Position numbers and translations under genes: made by a program. Of a DNA stretch of 64,000 nucleotides, positions 8,122-15,918 are shown piece by piece. The notes below the pieces were generated by a model. The model did not search any database. It saw nothing but the letters and a program-made list of their open reading frames with translations, and was not told where the DNA came from. The DNA comes from AP-15 sp963787425 (GTDB taxonomy: Bacteria; Pseudomonadota; Alphaproteobacteria; ATCC43930; CGMCC-115725): contig CAWBCV010000005.1 of assembly GCA_963787425.1 (NCBI GenBank), positions 1-64,000 on the forward strand, in the 5' to 3' direction. The number at the start of each line of letters is the position of its first letter. Position 1 is the stretch's first letter.

Positions 8122-8606
8122 CCCGCAAGCAGCAGCGTCTCGGCCTGTTGGCACTCGGGATGGCTGCGCTGGCTGGAGCCACAGCGCTGGTGCTGACAGC
8201 GTTCAGCGACAACCTCGTCTTTTTTTTCAGCCCGAGCGATCTGAAGACTCAGGCAATTTCGCCGGACCGGCGGATGCGGATCGGCGGGTTGGTCGAGGAT
8301 CGCAGCGTCCAGCGCGGCGCCGACAGCCGCATCGCCTTTCGCATCACCGACGGCAAGACCGACATCGCCGTCCTCTATCACGGGATCCTCCCCGATCTAT
8401 TCCGGGAAGGGCAGGGTGTCGTCGCCGAAGGCAAGCTGGAATCCGACGGAGTCTTCGATGCCTCGACCATCCTTGCCAAGCATGACGAGAGATACATGCC
8501 GCGCGAAGTCGTCGAGGCGCTGAAGAAGAGCGGACATTGGCAGGAGGGAGCCGCGACCGAAGCAGCCGCTCCTTTGAAAGCCGCTGCTCCCGACGGCGGC
8601 CTGTAG
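8118..8606 (+). CDS. ccmE: Cytochrome c maturation haem chaperone CcmE
   Basis: 162 aa. It has an N-terminal membrane anchor (LGLLALGMAALAGATALVL), then the OB-fold with FFFSPSDL and RIGGLVEDRSV, and the haem-binding site LAKHDERYMP with His122, which forms the covalent bond with haem. CcmE receives haem from CcmC and passes it to the CcmFH ligation complex. The C-terminal tail is alanine-rich and variable, as usual. The length is typical. Confidence 0.95.
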   Translation: MTRKQQRLGLLALGMAALAGATALVLTAFSDNLVFFFSPSDLKTQAISPDRRMRIGGLVEDRSVQRGADSRIAFRITDGKTDIAVLYHGILPDLFREGQGVVAEGKLESDGVFDASTILAKHDERYMPREVVEALKKSGHWQEGAATEAAAPLKAAAPDGGL

Positions 8607-8622
8607 ACGGTCGGAACCGCGG

Positions 8623-9180
8623 GTGCGCCGGTCAATTTTTCTGCTGCCAGTGGCACTGTTCGCAGTGCTGCTCGTCGCCTTTGCAATGGGGCTAAACCAC
8701 GACCCGACCCTGCTGCCGTCGGCGCTGATCGACCGCCCTGCCCCTGATTTCAATCTGCCGGGGCTGATCGATCCGGCACAAGGATTGGCGCGTAAGGACC
8801 TGGGCGGTGGGGTAACTCTGGTCAATTTCTTCGCGTCATGGTGCGCGCCGTGCCGCGAAGAACAGCCTGCGTTGATGGTGCTTGCCCGCCAGCCTGGGAT
8901 TACCCTCGACGGAATCGCCTACAAAGACAAGCCCGCCGCTTCCCGCCATTTTCTCGACAATATCGGCAACCCCTATTATCGCATTGGCATCGATCAGGTT
9001 GGAACTGCTGCGATCGATTTTGGGGTCTACGGCGTGCCCGAGACCTATGTCGTCGACGGCAGCGGGCATATCCGCTACCGCCATGTCGGCCCGCTCACCG
9101 AGCAGGATGTCGATCGAAAGATATTGCCGCTGATCGCGCAGATCGCCGACGCCGGCGAGCAGCGTGCGGCCGACCAGTGA
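8623..9180 (+). CDS. ccmG: Thiol:disulfide interchange protein CcmG (DsbE)
   Basis: 185 aa from a GTG start. It has an N-terminal membrane anchor, then a thioredoxin fold with FFASWCAPCREEQPAL (active cysteines 74 and 77) and the cis-proline region YGVPETYVVDG. It keeps apocytochrome haem-site cysteines reduced in the periplasm. In many genomes ccmG follows ccmF; here it precedes it. Confidence 0.93.
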   Translation: MRRSIFLLPVALFAVLLVAFAMGLNHDPTLLPSALIDRPAPDFNLPGLIDPAQGLARKDLGGGVTLVNFFASWCAPCREEQPALMVLARQPGITLDGIAYKDKPAASRHFLDNIGNPYYRIGIDQVGTAAIDFGVYGVPETYVVDGSGHIRYRHVGPLTEQDVDRKILPLIAQIADAGEQRAADQ

Positions 9181-9226
9181 TGACCATCTTATTAGCCCCA
9201 CCACAGCGGTTTCGGAGTGTGCTGAG

Positions 9227-11215
9227 TTGCCCGTAGAAATAGGCCATTTCGCGCTCGTATTGGCGCTTTTGGTGGCTGCCGTGCAAGGGACAGTGCCGCT
9301 GATCGGCGCGGCAGCGCGTAACCAAGCGCTCATGAACATGGCGCGGTCGGCCGCACTGCTGCAGTTCAGCCTTGTGACATTCGCCTACGCGATCTTCATC
9401 CACGCCCATATCGTTTCCGATTTCTCGCTGCTGAACGTCTTCGAGAATTCGAGCCTGTCAAAGCCGATGCTATACAAAGTCACCGGCGCCTGGGGCAGCC
9501 ACGAAGGCTCGATGTTGCTGTGGGTCTTCATGCTGGCGTTGTTCGGCGGGCTCGTCGCATTCTTCGGCCGGGGCTTGCCAGCCAGCCTGCGGGCCCGCAC
9601 CCTGGCGATTCAGGGGCTGCTCGGCTTCGGCACCTTATTGTTCATCATTGTCACCTCGAATCCGTTCGCGCGGCTGTTCCCGGTGCCGGCCGACGGCCGC
9701 GATTTGAACCCGCTGCTTCAGGATCCCGGCCTCGCGTTCCATCCGCCGTTTCTTTATTTCGGCTATGTCGGGTTTTCCGTCGCTTACTCCTTTGCGATCG
9801 CAGCATTGATAGAGGGACGGGTTGACGCGGTTTGGGCGCGCTGGGTGCGGCCCTGGGCATTGACCGCCTGGTGCGGACTGACGATCGGTGTCGCGATGGG
9901 CAGCTGGTGGGCCTATTACGTGCTCGGATGGGGCGGCTGGTGGGCCTGGGACCCGGTCGAAAATGCCTCCTTCATGCCGTGGCTGCTGGGCACCGCGCTA
10001 TTGCACTCGGCCGCGGTCGTCGAAAAGCGCGAGAGCTTGCAGCGTTGGACGTTGCTGCTCGCGATCATGACCTTTGGCATGAGCCTAATCGGGACCTTCC
10101 TGGTGCGCTCGGGGGTGCTGACCTCGGTCCATTCCTTCGCTGTCGACCCGACCCGCGGCGTCTTCATCCTGATGCTGATCGCGATCGTGATTGGCGGCGG
10201 TCTGATTCTCTATGCTTGGCGCGCGCCCGGCCTCAGTGCCGGCAACCCGTTCGCACCGGTCAGTCGCGAGGGCGCGCTCGTCATCAACAATCTACTGCTG
10301 GCCGCCGGCATGGCAACCGTATTTCTCGGCACCTTCTACCCGCTCTTCGCCGAAGTCTGGAGCGGAGTCAAATTGTCGGTCGGGCCGCAATATTTCGACG
10401 CCACCTTTGTCCCGATTGTGGTCCCTGGTCTCGTTGCGATGGCGATCGGGCCGGTCCTCGCCTGGCGCCACGGCAATCTCGCGGTGGCAATGCGGCGGCT
10501 GATGCCCGCGCTGATCGGCGCGATCCTGGCGCCGCTGCTGGTGTCTCATTTCGACCGCAGCGCTTCCTTCGCCGCGCTAGGCGGCGTGACGCTTGCCGTC
10601 TGGGCGACGCTCGGCGTGCTGACCGATCTCGCCGACCGCGTCGGGGTCGCCAAATTGCCGCCGGCCGCCGTGCTGCGTCGGCTGTGCCATCTGCCGCGCG
10701 GCACCTGGGGCTATGCAATTGCTCATTTCGGGGTCGGTGTGCTGATCGCCGGCATTACTGTTTCGACCGCCTGGCGCAGCGAGCGGATCGAGACGGTGCA
10801 TGCGGGCGACAACCTGCAAATCGCCGGCCGGACCCTCCATTTTATCGGCGTCACTGAGGGCAAGGTCGAGAATTACCAGGTCCAGCGCGCCGAGATCCAC
10901 GTCGATCGGCCCGGCCATACGCTATTCGCCGTCTATCCCGAGCGCCGCTGGTATCCGATCGCCGGCAGCTCGACGACCAACACCTCGATCACCACCAACG
11001 GCTTCGGCGACCTCTATCTGGCGCTCGGGGAGGGCGACGGTCGAGGCGGTTGGGTGTTGCGCGCCTACTACAATCCACTCGTTCCCTGGATTTGGGTTGG
11101 CGCGGTTCTCGCGGCGCTGGGCGGTGTGGTCTCCCTGAGCGGCCGGCGTTCCGCGTCCGCGCCGGCGGCCCGCGCCCTGGCGGGGGTAGCCCGGCGTCCG
11201 GCTGACCCTGTATGA
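9227..11215 (+). CDS. ccmF: Haem lyase subunit CcmF
   Basis: About 662 aa, a large polytopic inner-membrane protein of the cytochrome c haem-ligation complex. It carries GHEGSMLLWV-type sequence (TGAWGSHEGSMLLWVF), the WWD domain GWGGWWAWDPVENASFMPW and conserved histidine-bearing loops; the C-terminus has the periplasmic domain and a last helix. I place the start at TTG 9227 (PVEIGHFALVLALL matches the family N-terminus), with GGAG 9 nt upstream; an in-frame GTG at 9164 would overlap ccmG. It overlaps ccmH by four bases. Confidence 0.94.
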   Translation: MPVEIGHFALVLALLVAAVQGTVPLIGAAARNQALMNMARSAALLQFSLVTFAYAIFIHAHIVSDFSLLNVFENSSLSKPMLYKVTGAWGSHEGSMLLWVFMLALFGGLVAFFGRGLPASLRARTLAIQGLLGFGTLLFIIVTSNPFARLFPVPADGRDLNPLLQDPGLAFHPPFLYFGYVGFSVAYSFAIAALIEGRVDAVWARWVRPWALTAWCGLTIGVAMGSWWAYYVLGWGGWWAWDPVENASFMPWLLGTALLHSAAVVEKRESLQRWTLLLAIMTFGMSLIGTFLVRSGVLTSVHSFAVDPTRGVFILMLIAIVIGGGLILYAWRAPGLSAGNPFAPVSREGALVINNLLLAAGMATVFLGTFYPLFAEVWSGVKLSVGPQYFDATFVPIVVPGLVAMAIGPVLAWRHGNLAVAMRRLMPALIGAILAPLLVSHFDRSASFAALGGVTLAVWATLGVLTDLADRVGVAKLPPAAVLRRLCHLPRGTWGYAIAHFGVGVLIAGITVSTAWRSERIETVHAGDNLQIAGRTLHFIGVTEGKVENYQVQRAEIHVDRPGHTLFAVYPERRWYPIAGSSTTNTSITTNGFGDLYLALGEGDGRGGWVLRAYYNPLVPWIWVGAVLAALGGVVSLSGRRSASAPAARALAGVARRPADPV

Positions 11216-11679
11216 TCCGGCGAATGTTCCTTGCCACGGCCTTGCTGATCGCAATCGGCGTCCCGCCCGCCTGGGCGGTCGAGCCGTCCGAGCGATTGGC
11301 CGATCCGGCGCTTGAAGCGCGCGCCCGTGCCATCAGCCAGGAACTGCGCTGCCTGGTCTGCCAGAACGAGTTGATCGACGAGTCGAACGCTGCGCTCGCT
11401 CATGATCTGCGCCTCTTGGTGCGCGGGTGGCTCGTTGCCGGTGACACCGATCAGCAGGTGCTGAATTACGTCGTCGCGCGCTACGGCGTCTTTGTCCTGC
11501 TCGACCCGCCTTTCGAGCCGGTAACCTGGCTATTGTGGCTGGGACCGCCGGCTCTGGTGCTGGGGGCCGGCACGATCTTGTTGCTGCGGGTGCGGCGGCG
11601 ACGCCCCGATCCACTGGCCCCCGACCTGACCCCCAACGAGCGTGCCCGCGCTGTTACACTGCTCGGCGATCGCGCATGA
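11212..11679 (+). CDS. ccmH: Cytochrome c maturation protein CcmH (CcmL-type)
   Basis: 155 aa. It has a signal peptide ending near PAWAVEP, the redox motif RCLVCQNE (Cys47, Cys50), DSNAALAHDLR, and a C-terminal membrane helix with a basic tail. It reduces the haem-binding cysteines of apocytochromes together with CcmG. ATGA overlaps join it to ccmF upstream and ccmI downstream. Confidence 0.94.
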   Translation: MIRRMFLATALLIAIGVPPAWAVEPSERLADPALEARARAISQELRCLVCQNELIDESNAALAHDLRLLVRGWLVAGDTDQQVLNYVVARYGVFVLLDPPFEPVTWLLWLGPPALVLGAGTILLLRVRRRRPDPLAPDLTPNERARAVTLLGDRA

Positions 11680-12560
11680 TCTGGTTCTTGATCGTTGCCG
11701 GGCTGCTGACTGTGGCGGCGCTGGCGATCCTGCTGGGACCAGTGATCCGCCAGCCGCGACCCGGCGCCGAAGAGGAGGAGACGGTCGCCGCGCTGTTTCG
11801 CCGCCCACTCGCCGCGATCGATGAGGAGCTGACCGAAGACCGGCTCACCCCGGATCAGGCCGAAGCTTCGCGAGCCGAAATTGCTCGGAGAATGCTGGCC
11901 GCAGCTGATCGGGAACCGGCGGGATCGCATGCACAAGCGCTCTGGGCGTCGGGAATCTCATGGCGGTTCGGTGCCCCGATCGCGGTCGCCGGGCTGCTGC
12001 CGGCGGCGGCGATGGCCGTCTATTTTGCCGTTGGCACGCCTGCAGCGATCAATCGAAATGCTGGCCTGGACACCGCCAGCCCGCACGGCGACGCCGAACT
12101 CAGCGCAGCGGCCGACCGGATCAAGGCGCGTCTGCAGAAGGCGCCGGATGATCTCAAAGGCTGGACTCTGCTCGGCCGCACCTTGGCTTCGCTCGGTCGT
12201 TTTCCCAATGCGCACGACGCCTACAACCGTGCTGTCGCGCTGGCACCCGCCGACGCCGCATTGCACGTCGAGTTCGGTGAGGTCCTGGTATTGGAAGCCC
12301 AGGGCATGGTGACGCCGGCGGCCGAGGCCGAATTCGCCAAAATGCCCAATGACCCTAGCTCGCGCTATTACGCCGCCGAGGCGGCGCTGCAACACGGTGA
12401 CCCAGCCGCCGCGAAGCAGAAATTGCACGCCCTGCTGGCCGATGCGCCCGCCGATATGCCGTGGCGCCAAACCATCGTTGACCGCCTCGCCGAGCTTTCG
12501 CAGAAGGCGGGCGCTGCGCTGCCTGGGGCCAGCTCCACCACGCAATCGATGATCCCCTAG
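11676..12560 (+). CDS. ccmI: Cytochrome c maturation protein CcmI
   Basis: 294 aa. It starts with a membrane helix (MIWFLIVAGLLTVAALAILL), then a cytoplasmic loop with the leucine-zipper-like segment seen in this family, a second helix near GLLPAAAMAVYFAVG, and a periplasmic TPR part (GWTLLGRTLASLGRFPNAHDAY...). CcmI binds the C-termini of apocytochromes and hands them to CcmFH. The start at 11676 overlaps the ccmH stop. The C-terminus stops directly at the 15-bp boundary repeat, so its end may be set by a recombination event. Confidence 0.92.
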   Translation: MIWFLIVAGLLTVAALAILLGPVIRQPRPGAEEEETVAALFRRPLAAIDEELTEDRLTPDQAEASRAEIARRMLAAADREPAGSHAQALWASGISWRFGAPIAVAGLLPAAAMAVYFAVGTPAAINRNAGLDTASPHGDAELSAAADRIKARLQKAPDDLKGWTLLGRTLASLGRFPNAHDAYNRAVALAPADAALHVEFGEVLVLEAQGMVTPAAEAEFAKMPNDPSSRYYAAEAALQHGDPAAAKQKLHALLADAPADMPWRQTIVDRLAELSQKAGAALPGASSTTQSMIP

Positions 12561-12563
12561 CCC

Positions 12564-12578
12564 GGATTTCTCATACCG
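12564..12578 (+). repeat. 15-bp inverted copy, right edge of the haem block
   Basis: GGATTTCTCATACCG is the reverse complement of 154-168. It begins 4 nt after the ccmI stop codon and contains the stop (TGA on the minus strand) of the ORF fragment to its right. With the left copy it frames the entire haem/ccm block in inverted orientation. Confidence 0.55.
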
Positions 12579-12738
12579 CGTCGAGACGCCGCAGTTCCTT
12601 CGGGGTTTTGCTGGAGCCGAAACTTTTCTTGTGAATGACAAGGGCGCTATTAAGTCTGTCCATCAGGCTACAGGCGAGATCAAAGACGTTCCACGCCCCA
12701 CCATTTGCCCGATGCCGCCGCAGCCGTGAACTCCGGCA
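12571..12738 (-). pseudogene. C-terminal ORF fragment of unknown family
   Basis: The minus frame reads ANGGAWNVFDLACSLMDRL, then SFGSSKTPKELRRLDAV and a TGA inside the 15-bp boundary repeat. Codon use looks coding, but no start was found before the frame degenerates. A stop codon embedded in a terminal repeat is common in insertion sequences, so this might be the tail of a transposase. I do not recognise it. Confidence 0.35.
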
Positions 12739-12756
12739 AACGTGATACTGACAACA

Positions 12757-12787
12757 GGCCGGGCATGTCCCCGGCCTTTGTTTTTTG
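12757..12787. terminator. Rho-independent terminator
   Basis: A GC stem GGCCGGG / CCCGGCC around the loop CATGTC is followed on the plus strand by TTTGTTTTTT. It could end plus-strand transcription coming from the ccm operon. No strong T-run is present on the opposite side. Confidence 0.7.
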
Positions 12788-12859
12788 CCTGACTTTCCAC
12801 GATGTGATTTATTACATTTTCAAAACAGTTTTCAGAAGGAGTTTCCTGAATGCGGATTA

Positions 12860-13036
12860 TCACTTCGGCGGGTTCACGGCCTTGCGCGAAGCCGGTAGCT
12901 CGGTCTGCTCCCTGCGTCTGGCACGGTCAGAAAGGTTATCAAGAGCGGCTATAATATCCCGGTTCCTGACCCCGGTTTCCATCAAAGTATGAATTATCTT
13001 CTGCAAGACTTTCGTAGCTCTATCGCTGTCCTTCAT
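12860..13036 (-). CDS. Small conserved-looking protein, 58 aa
   Basis: Read from CAT at 13034-13036. The centre reads VLQKIIHTLMETGVRNRD and then IIAALDNLSDRARRREQ. It resembles the small protein encoded at 13493-13677 (ALQSMVVALKKTGVKQSDII...ALDRMHSSA after frame repair), so the two are paralogues. Both are amphipathic and helical. They flank a third gene on the same strand, forming a three-gene unit. Function unknown; the setting suggests a plasmid or integrative-element accessory operon. Confidence 0.6.
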   Translation of the reverse strand: MKDSDRATKVLQKIIHTLMETGVRNRDIIAALDNLSDRARRREQTELPASRKAVNPPK

Positions 13037-13060
13037 TGCCGTTTTCCTCGCGTTATCACA

Positions 13061-13496
13061 TCAGGCTGTTGTCTCGACCGGGCCGGGGTCTACTCCTGTT
13101 TGCTTCCAGTTCCTGACCCGCTTGTAAGCCTCATTCAGGACGGCGCTGCGTTGCGCGGGTGAAAGCCCGGAAATCCGTATTGCCAGTGCGTCTCTGGCTT
13201 GCTGCTCGATGTCCTGCGCCTCCTCGAAGCGGCTGGCGGCTTCCGGCGTCGGATGTCCCGAAGTTCGTGGGAGACGAGATGTTGAAGTTTTTTGCTTTCA
13301 ACCCAGCAATTGACTGCCTCCTGAACCACTTACTCCACCCCCCCGCATCTATGGAAATACTCAGCCCGATGCGGCGCTCGATCCGGGCAAGCCGCTCCTG
13401 CACGGCTTTGATCTCGGCGGCTTGGTCAATGATCGTTTCATTGAGGACCGCGACACGTCCGCGCACATTGGCTTGAACAGACCTGTCGTTGCTCAT
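13061..13496 (-). pseudogene. Broken hypothetical gene between the two small paralogues
   Basis: The first frame starts MSNDRSVQANVRGRV and continues to ERLARIERRIGLSISIDAGG. A frame change gives VQEAVNCWVESKKLQHLVSHELRDIR, and another gives FEEAQDIEQQARDALAIRIS and SGLSPAQRSAVLNEAYKRV, ending at TGA 13061-13063. The intact product would be about 145 aa, with a coiled-coil start (ETIIDQAAEIKAVQERLARIE). At least two indels interrupt it. Its start overlaps the upstream small ORF (ATGA). Confidence 0.6.
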
Positions 13497-13677
13497 GATG
13501 TAATCCTTCGGTGCGGCGGCGTGTCCTCGATGACCGCGCTGCTGTGCATCCTGTCGAGAGCGTGAATAATATCGGACTGCTTAACCCCGGTTTTCTTGAG
13601 AGCGACAACCATGCTCTGCAATGCCTGAACTGACCTGTGCTCTGCAATGCCTGAACTGACCTGTCAATATCGTTCAT
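13493..13677 (-). pseudogene. Small paralogue broken by a 26-bp tandem duplication
   Basis: ATG at 13675-13677 reads MNDIDRSVQALQS and then shifts frame, because a 26-bp unit is present twice (13613-13638 and 13639-13664). Removing one unit restores MVVALKKTGVKQSDIIHALD and a stop at 13493-13495 overlapping the next start. The duplication is exact, so it is recent. Confidence 0.7.
13613..13664. repeat. Exact 26-bp tandem duplication
   Basis: Two adjoining identical units, each beginning GCTCTGCAATGCC and ending GACCTGT. The unit length is not a multiple of three and destroys the reading frame of the small ORF. There are only two copies with no spacers, so this is not a CRISPR array. Confidence 0.92.
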
Positions 13678-13983
13678 GAAAAACCCTTCCGCTTATGTAA
13701 AAATTAAGTATATCTTATGATTATCTACTTTTTTACATAGATTTGTCACGATAAATTTATGAAAATATTACGCCGCTTGCCGCTTGACTTTGCGATTTAC
13801 AGATTACGCCCGCTTGCCGTTCGTGTTGTGCTCCCGCTTCCCGCAATAACTGCGCGGTTTATCAGCTTCCTCTAATGCACAGGACAAAAGGGAACCCTTT
13901 TGTCCCTTCCTCCACAGGTTTCTAAGCCGTTGATCTGTTAGGGGCTGAAAAGGGGCAAAAGGGTGGAGCAAAATTCCGCCTGC
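13678..13983. repeat. AT-rich region and palindromic block, copy A
   Basis: Bases 13690-13770 are AT-rich with no gene. At 13882-13905 lies a perfect 11-bp-arm palindrome (GGACAAAAGGG, AA, CCCTTTTGTCC). After 50 bp comes GGGGCTGAAAAGGGG and CAAAAGGGT near 13966. The same arrangement recurs at 53972-54053. It resembles an origin- or replication-protein-binding region of a plasmid, or a shared regulatory region; neither is proven. Confidence 0.6.
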
Positions 13984-14038
13984 TTGACGGGCGCGGGCAT
14001 TGGGTGCTATACTAAATTCGTAAAGTAAGAAATTCGTA
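13984..14038 (+). promoter_or_regulatory. Promoter and operator of the AbrB/PIN toxin-antitoxin pair
   Basis: TTGACG (13984-13989) and TATACT (14008-14013), separated by 18 bp, form a good sigma-70 promoter. Two copies of AAATTCGTA follow (14014-14022 and 14030-14038), 16 bp apart start to start. They are the likely binding sites for autoregulation by the AbrB-type antitoxin starting at 14058. Confidence 0.65.
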
Positions 14039-14057
14039 TATCTGAAAGGATTATCCC

Positions 14058-14318
14058 ATGTCCGACTCTCTGGGAGAACCGCCCATGACGCTCGTGAAGG
14101 TTCGACGCGCCGCGCAAATCACCCTGCCGCTCGTGATCCGGGAAGCGGCCCGGCTGGAAGAAGGCGACTATCTGGAAGCGGAGGTCACGGAAAGCGGCGC
14201 AATCCTGCTCCGGCCCGTCAGCATCGCCGGGCGTGAACCAACCCCTGAACAGGAAGCCGAAATTCTGGCTGCCGTAGACGAAGCCAGAGCCTTCCATGCC
14301 AAAAAGCGCCGTCGTTGA
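14058..14318 (+). CDS. AbrB/MazE-like antitoxin
   Basis: 86 aa. The swapped-hairpin DNA-binding motif is VKVRRAAQITLPLVIREAARL then EEGDYLEAEV, typical of SpoVT/AbrB antitoxins; the C-terminal part (EQEAEILAAVDEARAFH) would bind the toxin. GAAAGGATTATCCC supports the ATG at 14058, and a second ATG at 14085 is also possible. It overlaps the PIN toxin gene by 23 bases. Confidence 0.85.
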   Translation: MSDSLGEPPMTLVKVRRAAQITLPLVIREAARLEEGDYLEAEVTESGAILLRPVSIAGREPTPEQEAEILAAVDEARAFHAKKRRR

Positions 14319-14730
14319 TGCCTCGGTGCTCGTCAGCGCCTTCCTGTTTCCTGTAGGCGTTCCGGGGCGGGTTCTTAAGCTGGCCGATCAGGGCGCATTC
14401 GCCCTGCACCTGTCGCCGCTGCTGCTCGATGAAACCCGGTATGCGCTGCTCTCGACGCGGCTGCGGGATGTGTACGGCCATGACGAAGAATCGGTCACGA
14501 CATGGTGCGCGGACTTGCAGGAAGTCGGCAGCGTGTTTTACGGCCTGCCGCCCGATATCGGCCCGGCCTGCCGTGATCCGAATGACGATCACGTCCTTGC
14601 GACGGCTCTTGCGGTCAACGCTGATGCAATCGTCACCGGGGACAAGGATTTGCTGGCGCTCGGTCAATTCCGGGCCGTGCGGATCGTCACGGCGCGGGCC
14701 TTCCTGACAGAACTGGTGCCGGATGCTTAG
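14296..14730 (+). CDS. PIN-domain toxin (putative ribonuclease)
   Basis: 144 aa. PIN acidic residues are visible in VVDASVLVSAFL, in the mid-protein Glu of LLLDETRYALLS, and in RDPNDDHVLATALA and VTGDKDLLALG. This is the COG1569 type of PIN protein. With the overlapping AbrB-type antitoxin it forms a VapBC-like module that cleaves RNA when unchecked. It looks intact. Confidence 0.88.
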   Translation: MPKSAVVDASVLVSAFLFPVGVPGRVLKLADQGAFALHLSPLLLDETRYALLSTRLRDVYGHDEESVTTWCADLQEVGSVFYGLPPDIGPACRDPNDDHVLATALAVNADAIVTGDKDLLALGQFRAVRIVTARAFLTELVPDA

Positions 14731-14763
14731 AGCCGGGCAAAATTCAGCCGGGGGATTGCTGCC

Positions 14764-15320
14764 ATGATGATCGGCTACGCTCGGGTTTCGACCGACGATC
14801 AAAATCTTGCCCTGCAACTCGACGCGCTGCGTGGGGCAGGGTGCGAGCTCGTCCACGAGGACAAGGCTTCGGGCGTTCTGGCTGGCCGCAAGGGGCTGAC
14901 AGACGCCCTGAAAGGCTGCGCTGCCGGTGATGTGCTGGTGGTCTGGAAACTCGACCGGCTGGCCCGGTCGCTTCACGATCTGGTCGTGATCGCGGCGGAC
15001 CTGAAAAGCCGGGGCGTGGGCCTCAAAATCCTGACCGGCGAGGGGGCGGCTGTCGATACGACGCGCCCGCAAGGCCGGATGATCTTTGGCATTCTGGCGG
15101 TGATGGCCAAATCGAGCGGGAATTGATGTCAGAGCGCACAATCGCCGGGATGGCGGCGGCGAAGCGCCGGGGCCGTCATGTCGGCAGGCCGCGCAAGCTC
15201 ACGGATCACAAGCTCGACCATGCAAGGCAGTTGATCGCGGACGGCGCGGAAAACCGGGTCGGGGCCGCTGCCCTGCTCGGCGTCCACGTCAAGACGCTGC
15301 GGCGGGCGCCGCGGGGATGA
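14764..15320 (+). pseudogene. Serine recombinase (resolvase/invertase) with a frameshift
   Basis: The first frame reads MIGYARVSTDDQNLALQLDAL with the catalytic Ser in ARVSTDDQ, then KLDRLARSLHDL and GRMIFGILAVMA, and stops early at 15124. Adding one G after 15108 restores AEIERELMSERT and continues into the DNA-binding tail AKRRGRHVGRPRKLT. So one base is missing at about 15108-15109. Intact enzymes of this type resolve cointegrates or invert DNA segments. Confidence 0.88.
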
Positions 15321-15902
15321 TTACCAAGATACAGGCCGCAGAGCGGCAACTCGATACGGCTATACGGCTCTTCTTCGGGAATGTTGATCACCTGTCGGCA
15401 TACACCCTCGCGGCGGCGTCTCGTGAGATCACCGATGATCTGTGCGAAAAGCAAAAATATGAATTGTTTCACCAAGAATTTGCCAGATTAGGCGACGCTT
15501 TAGAAGTTCGCCTTTCGTTTCGGGAAGAGATGCGAATATTTATCAAGGATGAGCATTTTAAGGATGCCATGCTTATTCAGGAAAAGGCAGAATTTCCTGA
15601 ATCATGCCGACAAAGACCCGGATGCCGAAACCGAGGATTTATCTGCTCATGAATTGGCTCTTGTAATTCTGTTTGCGGGCAAAAACTTTGTGTTGTTGGA
15701 AAAGAGACTCACACCAGCATTGGCGATATTTCTGCATTGGTTCGGCGCTGCGGAACCACGGATGTTGAAGAAACAGACCGACCCTCACGACAAATTCTTT
15801 AAATCAATTGAAGGTCTACGGACAACGCTTCAAGACCTTTACAGCAAGGAGGCGTTCAAGGCGATGCACGAGCTTTTGAAAGAACACTATCAACCGCAAT
15901 AA
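15317..15902 (+). pseudogene. Hypothetical protein of mobile elements, frameshifted
   Basis: The first frame reads ERQLDTAIRLFFGNVDHLSA, then AASREITDDLC. The second reads FLNHADKDPDAETEDLSAHE, then YSKEAFKAMHELLKEHY. One extra T in the run at about 15591-15593 separates them; removing it gives AEFLNHADKD. The intact product would be about 194 aa. I do not know its function. It overlaps the end of the resolvase frame (ATGA), suggesting one operon. Confidence 0.6.
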
Positions 15903-15918
15903 ACGCCCGCGGCGCGCA

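Noticed and set aside
9832..10857. 341-aa plus-strand frame inside ccmF
   Set aside because: ccmF in the other frame has the conserved WWD domain and membrane helices; this frame is arginine-rich shadow.
13613..13664. Possible CRISPR repeat
   Set aside because: Only two adjoining copies without spacers, inside a small ORF; a simple tandem duplication.
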